13,137 nt of DNA, from the NCBI GenBank assembly GCA_017461825.1, contig JAFTXB010000080.1:1-13137 (forward strand), written 5' to 3'. The position numbers were made by a program, and so were the translations under genes. Below are positions 5,479 through 11,393 of the stretch, one piece after another; the first letter of the stretch is position 1; each line of letters starts with the position of its first letter. Source of the stretch: Clostridia bacterium. Lineage in GTDB: Bacteria > Bacillota > Clostridia > Oscillospirales > CAG-272. The notes under the pieces are model-generated. The model searched no databases. It had not been told where the DNA came from and was given only the letters and a program-made list of their open reading frames with translations.

Positions 5479-7671
5479 TTAAAAGCGAATCCGACCTGCG
5501 TTTTTTCTGCGTTTGGTTGCGAGGATGCAGGCAAATACCGAAAGGGGAAGGATCACAAAGATCGGCTGTGCCGAGCCGCATCCGCCGCTTTGACCGTCGT
5601 CCGTAGCGGTTGTTTCTTCAACCGCGGTGTCGGGCTCTATTACGGGCTCGGTGGTTGGTTCCACGGTCTCCTGCTCATAGGGGGCTAAAATCTCACGATT
5701 GACCGATTTTAACTCGGTGTTCGTCAAGACGTAGGTCTCCTTGACGTAATTGCCACCGTATATGCGCGAAATGGTTGCCGTCAGGATGCCGTTTGCGCTA
5801 CTCCATTCCACCGTTGGCATGGTGCCGTCGGGATTTGCCGTGATGAACAGCGTTGCTTGTGCGTGGTCGATCCCCTTGCTTTCCGTAGTGATCGATTCCA
5901 CTTTTGAGTCGGACTGATTGATCAGCTTGACACCGCCGTCGGAATATGCGAACATATAACAGATATTTTTTCGGTTGGGACCGTGGATCGAAACATAACT
6001 GCCGTCACGGCTGACGCGGACGTAAGATTTGAGCTCGGTGTAAAAAGGTGTCTTGTAGGTGTGCTCGGTGTTGTCGCCCTTGGTTGCGTAATCGTAGATC
6101 AATACAAACGGCGTTTCCCCGCCCGCGTAGATCAGTTGTCTGCGGCTGTCGGTCAGAGCCGCTTTTTTGGCATAGGAATTCGTGTTGTTTCCGCGCAAAT
6201 AAAGCGCGCCTGTTTCGAGGATCTTGTTTTCTTCAAGCGTACCCTTTACCATGGTGGGGCCACCCTCATAGTCCATTCCTACACCGTCAATTTGCAAAAC
6301 ATTGTGCTCGGCGGAGGTCTTGTAATTGGCTCCCAGATCAATGATAAAAGGCTCACCGTTGGCGTAAAAGGTAAAGCTGTTGTCATCGGGGTGGTTCCAA
6401 CAGCCCGCATAGCCGTAGCCGCAGGTAAAGGTGATCATGGATGAAGTGGATTCCCAATTTTCGCGTGCGGTGATCAGTCCCTTTTCGTAGGACGTGACGT
6501 TAAGTCCCTCGGTATCGGTCGGCTTTTTGGGAGTCAGTGTCTTGTCTTCATAAAAGATGATCGCGGGGGCGTTCCAGCCATTTCCTGCATAATCCGACGC
6601 AAAAGTGCCTCTACCGGACAGTCCGTAGGTCTGCTCCCAGCCCCAAAGCGCCTCCTCTTGCTTGTAGCGGTTGATGATGTAAAAGGTTGCGGCGTAGTTA
6701 CCGAGTTCGTCTCCCTGATTGATCGCCGCCTGATCCTTGCCGTAGGGCGCGGTCATGTTCATGCTGAAGGTGGGAACCGCCTGCATGGCGGGGTATGCGT
6801 CCATCAGTCCCACTCCTGTCAGATCGTTTACAACATAATCGAATACCGATAGGGTATTCAGTCCGTAGCCGATGTAGTGAAGCCCCTCCATGGCGGCACC
6901 CGTTGCGTCAACCGCGTAGGAATAATACGCCACTGTGCGGTCGATGGCAAGCTCCAGCCAATCGGCGTGATCTCCCAGCGAGAGGGCGATCATCCCCAAA
7001 GCACCATGCGTGACGGCGTTCCAGTTCCACGCCTTTCTGTGCTCCTCGGAGGAGCCCCATGTGTTGACCTTGGAGGAGTTTTCGTACAGATAGGTGCCGA
7101 TCTCCTCCATCTCGGTGCGGATCGTTTGCCGCTCGCTGTCGGAAAGGTAGGGATAGAGCCAATCGTAAGCCAATGCATAGGCATACCCGAAGTCGGCAAC
7201 GCAGAGCGCGTCATTGATGAGGTGGTAGATGTTGGCACTTCCGTTTGAAGCGGCAGAGAGCACAAGCTGCTTTGCTTTGTTGATATAAGATGCGCCGTCC
7301 TCGCTCAGCTCACCGTAAACACAGAGATAGGCTACGCAGGATTGCAATTCACGGCCGATGACCCCCGAGGAGCCGCCCCCGACCGTTATGGACTTATTCA
7401 GGTAGCCTGATGCTGTTTTTTTGACATAATCAAATGCCTTTTTGGAGTATCCCGAGGTGATTTTTTCCTTGAGTGCGGGAATGTCCTCGGTTGAATACAA
7501 AATGTAAGGATGCGATCTCTTTGCGATCTCGGAAAGAAGCGAATCGGCAAGTTGCTTGGAATTGATCTCGGGCTCAGTTGCCCCGGCAGGCAGGAGTGCA
7601 ACCGACAACAGCGTCAGTAAAACGAGCAATAACGAAACAGCCCTTGATAAAAAATGTTTTTTTGGTTTCAC
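5479..7671 (-). CDS. Secreted, membrane-anchored heparinase II/III-like polysaccharide lyase
   Basis: A 730-residue exported protein. A signal peptide ends near PAGA (cleavage after about residue 31). An alpha/alpha-toroid-type region covers roughly 40-390, with HPYILYSTEDIPALKEKI at its start, a NWNAVTHGALGM segment and MEGLHYIGYG (261-270) as likely active-site surroundings. The heparinase II/III-like beta-sandwich then carries WNHPDDNSF (His427) and SAEHNVLQIDG (His456). A Thr/Glu/Pro-rich linker (about 668-690) leads to SGGCGS (695-700), a hydrophobic segment (703-718) and KRRK, a surface anchor. Such enzymes cleave uronic-acid polysaccharides by beta-elimination; the exact polymer cannot be read. 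GTG 7671 is supported by AAGGAG 7 nt upstream. The gene diverges from an AraC regulator, but a mobile element now separates it from its likely original promoter. Confidence 0.82.
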   Translation of the reverse strand: MKPKKHFLSRAVSLLLVLLTLLSVALLPAGATEPEINSKQLADSLLSEIAKRSHPYILYSTEDIPALKEKITSGYSKKAFDYVKKTASGYLNKSITVGGGSSGVIGRELQSCVAYLCVYGELSEDGASYINKAKQLVLSAASNGSANIYHLINDALCVADFGYAYALAYDWLYPYLSDSERQTIRTEMEEIGTYLYENSSKVNTWGSSEEHRKAWNWNAVTHGALGMIALSLGDHADWLELAIDRTVAYYSYAVDATGAAMEGLHYIGYGLNTLSVFDYVVNDLTGVGLMDAYPAMQAVPTFSMNMTAPYGKDQAAINQGDELGNYAATFYIINRYKQEEALWGWEQTYGLSGRGTFASDYAGNGWNAPAIIFYEDKTLTPKKPTDTEGLNVTSYEKGLITARENWESTSSMITFTCGYGYAGCWNHPDDNSFTFYANGEPFIIDLGANYKTSAEHNVLQIDGVGMDYEGGPTMVKGTLEENKILETGALYLRGNNTNSYAKKAALTDSRRQLIYAGGETPFVLIYDYATKGDNTEHTYKTPFYTELKSYVRVSRDGSYVSIHGPNRKNICYMFAYSDGGVKLINQSDSKVESITTESKGIDHAQATLFITANPDGTMPTVEWSSANGILTATISRIYGGNYVKETYVLTNTELKSVNREILAPYEQETVEPTTEPVIEPDTAVEETTATDDGQSGGCGSAQPIFVILPLSVFACILATKRRKNAGRIRF

Positions 7672-7700
7672 GGGAATTCTCCTTTTTCCTGATTTGCTTT

Positions 7701-8050
7701 AGCCGATTGTAAAAGTCAAAAGAATCAATATTTATAATACTTTTCGGATTTTTACAATTCCAATTTTTCTCCACTTTTAATTGATTACCCTTGCTAAAGT
7801 GATTCTACCCTTGCTTCCCCTGCGCAAGGGGAAGTGTCATTTTCGCAAGAAAATGACGATAGGGTCGTCGCCTTTGGGCATCTTTGTTTGAGAATAGTGA
7901 TATTCGTTAGTCTGTTACAACCCTTTCGTCACGCTGCGCGTGCCACCTCCCCTTGCACAGGGGAGGCTTTAAGAATCATTTGCTACCCAAATGGTTACCT
8001 TTTTAAAGGGTAAAGGTATCTTAACATTTTTTTACTTTTACAATCGGCTA
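7701..8050 (-). mobile_element. MITE-like non-autonomous element, copy 2
   Basis: A gene-free element of about 350 bp in inverse orientation to the copy at 628-1013, with termini (T)AGCCGATTGTAAAAGT and ACTTTTACAATCGGCTA. The 13-bp direct repeat CCTGATTTGCTTT flanks it exactly (7688-7700 and 8051-8063), strong evidence of insertion with target-site duplication; the last T may instead belong to the element. Inside are hairpins, including CTTCCCCT/AGGGGAAG (7814-7834) and a 9-bp stem GTCATTTTC (7836-7844)/GAAAATGAC (7849-7857) with a GCAA loop. The insertion point is a few bases upstream of the lyase ribosome site, between that gene and the promoter at 8078-8107. Confidence 0.88.
7734..7763 (-). 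promoter_or_regulatory. Possible outward promoter in the mobile element, toward the lyase gene
   Basis: On the minus strand TTGGAA (7763-7758) and TATTAT (7739-7734) are 18 bp apart, identical to the arrangement in copy 1. Initiation near 7727 would give a leader of about 56 nt. This could replace the native promoter cut off by the insertion. The boxes are weak, so this is a hypothesis. Confidence 0.4.
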
Positions 8051-8077
8051 CCTGATTTGCTTTTTTAAAGCGGTTTT

Positions 8078-8107
8078 ATTATAGCATAAAATAGCTTTGG
8101 AAAACAA
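8078..8107 (-). promoter_or_regulatory. Probable ancestral promoter of the lyase gene
   Basis: On the minus strand TTGTTT (8107-8102) and a consensus TATAAT (8083-8078) are 18 bp apart, with an extended -10 TGC before TATAAT. It points toward the lyase gene, but the 350-bp mobile element now lies between them, so a transcript would carry the element in its leader. Confidence 0.6.
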
Positions 8108-8126
8108 TTGAAACATCCTCCGACTT

Positions 8127-8157
8127 CTCAAAATGGTTTGTTCTGCTCTCAAAATGG
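8127..8157. promoter_or_regulatory. Tandem AraC-type operator boxes in the lyase/regulator divergent region
   Basis: CTCAAAATGG occurs twice in direct orientation (8127-8136 and 8148-8157), 21 bp apart, two helical turns, as is usual for AraC-family sites. A partial inverted copy follows (CATTTTAGAG from 8160). The same TCAAAATGG core precedes both lipoprotein genes. The boxes lie between the divergent promoters of the lyase and the AraC gene. Binding is inferred from repetition and context. Confidence 0.6.
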
Positions 8158-8180
8158 TGCATTTTAGAGAGTTGGTTTTA

Positions 8181-8209
8181 TTGAAAAAATATCAAAAAAA
8201 TGGTATAAT
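8181..8209 (+). promoter_or_regulatory. SigA promoter of the AraC-family regulator gene
   Basis: TTGAAA (8181-8186) and consensus TATAAT (8204-8209) are exactly 17 bp apart. Initiation would fall near 8216, so ATG 8215 cannot be the start codon and the downstream ATG 8275 is used. Confidence 0.78.
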
Positions 8210-8274
8210 ATTTAATGGATACAGTTTGTTGTTTTATAATATATAAGATAAAAATGGGAGAGGGGAAATCGGGC

Positions 8275-9216
8275 ATGTTGACGTATATCAGACATATTTA
8301 CGATGGAAAACGTGAAGCCTCGGATAAGCCCGATGTTTTTTCTCCGATCTCGGAACCGCATCAGGATGTGGTTCGGTATTCCTGCATGCAAGGGGACAAT
8401 GCCATTATTTACACATGGGGAAAGCAGCTTTTTCCCAAAAACTATGAGCTCACCAATTCGCCGCAGCGTTGGACTGTTATTTGTATGATAGAGGGGGAGC
8501 TGTTTTGCGGAAAAGAGCAGCTTTTTGCGGGCGATTTTTCGATCATACCGTCATCCTGCTCACATACGCTTCGTTCCAGAAACGAGGATGTAAAGTTTTA
8601 TTGGTGTACCACCAATGACGAGCATCTCATTCATATTCTCTCGATCTGTGGGTATGGCGGTCAGGAGATCATGAAGGGGCACACCCAGCGCGTCAAGCCG
8701 ATCGTGGAGGTGTTTGAAAACACCTTGTATCATTTTCCGGGGGATTGTGACCAGCGGGTGTATTTTATGTCGGCGTATACAGCGTTGTTTTCCTTTTTAT
8801 CAAACGTAAAGAACGACGAGCAGATGCAAAAGGTTTCCGAACAGCTGTTCAGCCGCTGTTTGTCGCATATCGAGCATGCGTACGGCAATGTCAGTGTAGA
8901 CTATCTTGCCAAGCGGTATTTTATCAGCCGACGCTATCTGTATGCTATGTTCAAGGAGTACAAAAACATTTCACCGATCGACTATATCCTGTCTGTACGC
9001 ATGAAAGCGGCGGATAAATTTTTGTCAACTACCGATCTCAGCGTATCGCGCATTGCGGATCTTACGGGATATTCGGATTACAATCATTTTACAAGAGCTT
9101 ACAAAAAGTATTTTGGGATGTTACCGTCCAAGCGTCGCAAGCTCATCCGAACACAGATCGCTCCCAATACCGACGCGGGCGATCGGGAAGCGGATGACGG
9201 CGAAAAAACTGAATGA
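8275..9216 (+). CDS. AraC-family transcriptional regulator
   Basis: A 313-residue regulator. The N-terminal part has a cupin-like sensor pattern (around QRWTVICMIEGELFCG, LFAGDFSIIPSSCSHTL), expected to bind a sugar or oligosaccharide signal. The C-terminal AraC DNA-binding domain covers roughly residues 206-288 with two HTH units: VDYLAKRYFISRRYLYAMFK, then ISPIDYILSVRMKAADKFL, and SVSRIADLTGYSDYNHFTRA with KKYFGMLPSKRR. A charged tail rich in Asp and Glu ends the protein. ATG 8275 is chosen because GAGAGGGG (about 8258-8264) lies 10 nt upstream and the predicted transcript starts near 8216. It diverges from the polysaccharide lyase and precedes two sugar-binding lipoprotein genes, so it most likely activates their transcription. 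The TCAAAATGG boxes are candidate binding sites. The family is certain; the inducer is unknown. Confidence 0.92.
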   Translation: MLTYIRHIYDGKREASDKPDVFSPISEPHQDVVRYSCMQGDNAIIYTWGKQLFPKNYELTNSPQRWTVICMIEGELFCGKEQLFAGDFSIIPSSCSHTLRSRNEDVKFYWCTTNDEHLIHILSICGYGGQEIMKGHTQRVKPIVEVFENTLYHFPGDCDQRVYFMSAYTALFSFLSNVKNDEQMQKVSEQLFSRCLSHIEHAYGNVSVDYLAKRYFISRRYLYAMFKEYKNISPIDYILSVRMKAADKFLSTTDLSVSRIADLTGYSDYNHFTRAYKKYFGMLPSKRRKLIRTQIAPNTDAGDREADDGEKTE

Positions 9217-9227
9217 TGCAACCGTTG

Positions 9228-9262
9228 ATCGGGGGAGTGGCGTTTTTTCGTGCTCCTCCGAT
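9228..9262 (+). terminator. Putative terminator after the AraC gene
   Basis: ATCGGGGGAG (9228-9237) pairs with CTCCTCCGAT (9253-9262) over 10 bp with one G-T wobble, starting 12 bases after the stop codon. The T-run that follows is poor (ATTTGTTG), so termination strength is uncertain. Confidence 0.5.
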
Positions 9263-9319
9263 ATTTGTTGAATGGAGACGGCATAGGCGTCAGGAAAGGA
9301 AGTGGCGGCTGAAAAAAAG

Positions 9320-9381
9320 CTCAAAATGGTTTATTTCCATCCCATTCGGGCATTTCAAAATCGGACTTTTTGTGATACAAT
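9320..9381 (+). promoter_or_regulatory. Operator box and promoter of the first lipoprotein gene
   Basis: The box CTCAAAATGGTTTATTTCC begins at 9320. TTCAAA (9354-9359) and TACAAT (9376-9381), 16 bp apart with an upstream TG (extended -10), form the promoter. The box lies 55 bp upstream of the -10, exactly as at the second lipoprotein gene. The weak -35 fits activator dependence. A further TTCAAAATCGG overlaps the -35. Initiation near 9388 gives a short leader of about 29 nt. Confidence 0.65.
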
Positions 9382-9416
9382 ATTTTTATAAACATACAGA
9401 AAGGAATTCTACAAAA

Positions 9417-10982
9417 ATGGACAACACATCTTTTTTAAAACCTGCTTTACGCCTTTTGGCACTTTTTATGGTGCTTGCAATGTTGCTCGGTTTTGCGGCG
9501 TGCGGCGGGGGAGAGGATCCTGTTGATACAGGCGCGGCAACCGATCCCGCGGGAGAAGAGACAACCGCGGAGGGCGGCGTTCCTTCTTCTATTCCCTCGT
9601 CACTCAAGTTTAACAATCAAGAGGTACGCGTTTACATCTCTTCCGACGATGCCAACAAAAACGAGATGGGCTATTTTGAAGAGCCGGTTGGCATCATCAA
9701 TCAAGCAATTGTGGAAAGAAACTACAATGTTGAGGACCGTTTGGGCATTGTTTTGACCTTTATCGATCAAGGGTGCGTTGCGGGGCTCGATCAGGTTGAG
9801 GTAAACCGAAACACCATTCTCACCGGCGGCGGTGCCGACGGTATGGATCTGATAACGGGGCATGCATACTATAACGCGGCGCTTGCGTCCGAGGGACTGC
9901 TTTATAACCTAAAGACAGACGCTGACAGCAATTACATTGATGTCACCGCTCCGTGGTACAACCAAACCTTTGTCGAGCAGTGTTCATTTAAGGATTGGCT
10001 GTTCTGGTCGGTTGGCGACCTCAACGTAACCGCTTACGACAGAACCCCCGTTACCTTTTTCAATGAGGACGCATTGCTCAATTGGTCGATCACGGAGGAT
10101 CTTTATCAGACAGCGCTTGACGGCAAGTGGACGGTTGAAAAAATGCAAACGCTGATCAAGGATGTCTACGAGGAGCTTGACAATGCCGAGGGGCAGACCA
10201 AGGGCGATTTTTACGGGCTTATCATCAACGGCGGCGGCATGTGCGTGGACTCGTTGGTCGTTGCCGTGGGTATTAACATCACTACCAAAAACGCGGACGG
10301 TGTGCACGAGCTTACGTGGACGGCGGGAACCGCTCAGGATGCGTTTGCAAAACTGTTTGATCTGATGCACAATTCGCCCGGAGTCTATCTCGGAACCACC
10401 ACAAAAGAGGGCGGCACCTATTACGGAGAGCTTGCCGAGCATTTTTGCGAGGATGTTTTCTTTGAGCAACGCTGTATCTTTTCATTTGGACTTTTGAGCG
10501 CGGCACAGCTCTTTGCAACCGACACAGCTCTTCACTACGGAATTCTGCCTCTGCCCAAGTACAGCGAGGCGCAGAAATACCAAACCGCGCCGCACGATGC
10601 CTATACCATTATCGGTATCCCCTCAAACATCGGCGACCGTTTGGCGATCGCAACGGCAACGCTGGAGTATATGAACGAGGCTTCTTACCGCACTGTACGC
10701 CCTATTTACTTTGACATGGCGTATAAGCTGCGTTATGCTTCGGGCGAAAACACATCCCTGCTGTTTGATACTGTTATCGAAAGCATTTCTTTCTCCTTTG
10801 GCGGGCTTTATTCCAACACCTTGGGCGATCCCGCGCATCAGCTCCGCAATCGCCTTACCGGTCAGGGCGGAGTTACTATAAGCAATAGCCTGTCGGCTCT
10901 CAAAGGTGCATTCAGCAGTGCGGTGAAAAAACACCTCAATAACCTGATATCGGATTTTGAAGAGATGGAGATTGGGCAATGA
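9417..10982 (+). CDS. Extracellular solute-binding lipoprotein, LplA/YtcQ-like (paralog 1)
   Basis: A lipoprotein of 521 residues, probably the sugar- or oligosaccharide-binding component of a CUT1-type ABC importer. The signal peptide has a lipobox FAAC with the lipid-modified Cys at residue 29, followed by a Thr/Glu/Gly-rich linker (about 30-55). The mature domain shows the two-lobe binding-protein pattern of this family: FNNQEVRVYIS, the GGGADGMDL segment, ALASEGLLYNL, FWSVGDLNVTAYDR, the WTVEKMQTLIKDV helix and LHYGILPLPKY. ATG 9417 is preferred because AAGGA (9401-9405) lies 11 nt upstream, matching the spacing and signal-peptide start of its paralog; the frame is open much farther upstream but without such signals. 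It has its own promoter with an AraC-type box and a strong terminator. No permease genes are adjacent. The ligand is not readable, but the neighbouring lyase suggests acidic oligosaccharides. Confidence 0.85.
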   Translation: MDNTSFLKPALRLLALFMVLAMLLGFAACGGGEDPVDTGAATDPAGEETTAEGGVPSSIPSSLKFNNQEVRVYISSDDANKNEMGYFEEPVGIINQAIVERNYNVEDRLGIVLTFIDQGCVAGLDQVEVNRNTILTGGGADGMDLITGHAYYNAALASEGLLYNLKTDADSNYIDVTAPWYNQTFVEQCSFKDWLFWSVGDLNVTAYDRTPVTFFNEDALLNWSITEDLYQTALDGKWTVEKMQTLIKDVYEELDNAEGQTKGDFYGLIINGGGMCVDSLVVAVGINITTKNADGVHELTWTAGTAQDAFAKLFDLMHNSPGVYLGTTTKEGGTYYGELAEHFCEDVFFEQRCIFSFGLLSAAQLFATDTALHYGILPLPKYSEAQKYQTAPHDAYTIIGIPSNIGDRLAIATATLEYMNEASYRTVRPIYFDMAYKLRYASGENTSLLFDTVIESISFSFGGLYSNTLGDPAHQLRNRLTGQGGVTISNSLSALKGAFSSAVKKHLNNLISDFEEMEIGQ

Positions 10983-11027
10983 TGCGATAGACATTGCGCA
11001 AAACTGAACCTTTTTATTATATTTATT

Positions 11028-11066
11028 AAAAGCCGAGATCAATCGACCGATTGATCTTGGCTTTTT
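11028..11066 (+). terminator. Strong intrinsic terminator between the lipoprotein genes
   Basis: A 17-bp stem (11028-11044 with 11049-11065, one G-T wobble, 4-nt loop GACC) containing AGCCGAGATCAATC, with its T-rich 3' arm and following T residues. It separates the two paralogs into independent transcripts. The rest of 11067-11200 holds no gene that I can support. Confidence 0.88.
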
Positions 11067-11203
11067 GTCGGCAGGGGGAGCTCCCTTTGATTGGCGATCG
11101 CTTTTTTGTACTCAAAAACATGATTTGGGATAGGGTTGTGCAATATGCTAAAAAGCAAGCTGTTGCTTTTGTGAAAATGGGCGAATGTGAAAATAAAGAC
11201 TGT

Positions 11204-11264
11204 TCAAAATGGCTTATTTCGTTCTCATATTGGCGTTTCATAATTTTGCGTTTTGTGATAAAAT
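11204..11264 (+). promoter_or_regulatory. Operator box and promoter of the second lipoprotein gene
   Basis: TCAAAATGGCTTATTTC starts at 11204. TTCATA (11237-11242) and TAAAAT (11259-11264), 16 bp apart with an upstream TG, form the promoter. Box-to--10 spacing (55 bp) is identical to the first lipoprotein gene, and much of the sequence between is conserved. A further related box TGAAAATGG lies at 11172-11180. Initiation is expected near 11271. Confidence 0.65.
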
Positions 11265-11270
11265 ATGCAT

Positions 11271-11393
11271 AGCGAAAAAATGGGAGGGGCCCCCCCTCTC
11301 ACCTTTTTGAGTTTTGTAAAAGCTCAAAAGGCAAAAATGGCTGTTGCGGCGAAAGCCGACAGAAATAATTTTTATGAAAGGAACATGAGAAAA
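11271..11393 (+). ncRNA. Structured 5' leader of the second lipoprotein gene
   Basis: A leader of about 123 nt against about 29 nt for the paralog. Three hairpins are visible. The first pairs 11282-11289 with 11293-11300 (G4/C7 tract, eight pairs with one wobble). The second pairs 11302-11311 with 11323-11331 (CCTTTTTGAG/CTCAAAAGG, one bulge). The third pairs CTGT and CGGC (11341-11350) with GCCG and ACAG (11355-11362) around a GAAA loop. The third recurs, with compensatory changes, before the last gene. No T-run follows any of them, so a transcription attenuator is unlikely; an RNA-stability or translation element is possible. Confidence 0.5.

Noticed and set aside
5383..5688. Plus-strand frame of 101 codons overlapping the lyase C-terminus
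   Set aside because: Starts in the repeat region and continues opposite the lyase anchor; no ribosome site and no recognisable domain.
8215..8274. AraC gene start at ATG 8215
   Set aside because: It coincides with the predicted transcription start; ATG 8275 has a ribosome site and fits the family length.
9213..9416. Extended N-terminus of paralog 1 from ATG 9213
   Set aside because: It would cover the AraC terminator, operator and promoter and place 68 residues before the lipoprotein signal peptide.
11265..11393. Extended N-terminus of paralog 2 from ATG 11265, or a leader peptide
   Set aside because: It covers the -10 box region and leader hairpins; the aligned start of paralog 1 supports ATG 11394, and there is no ribosome site before 11265.
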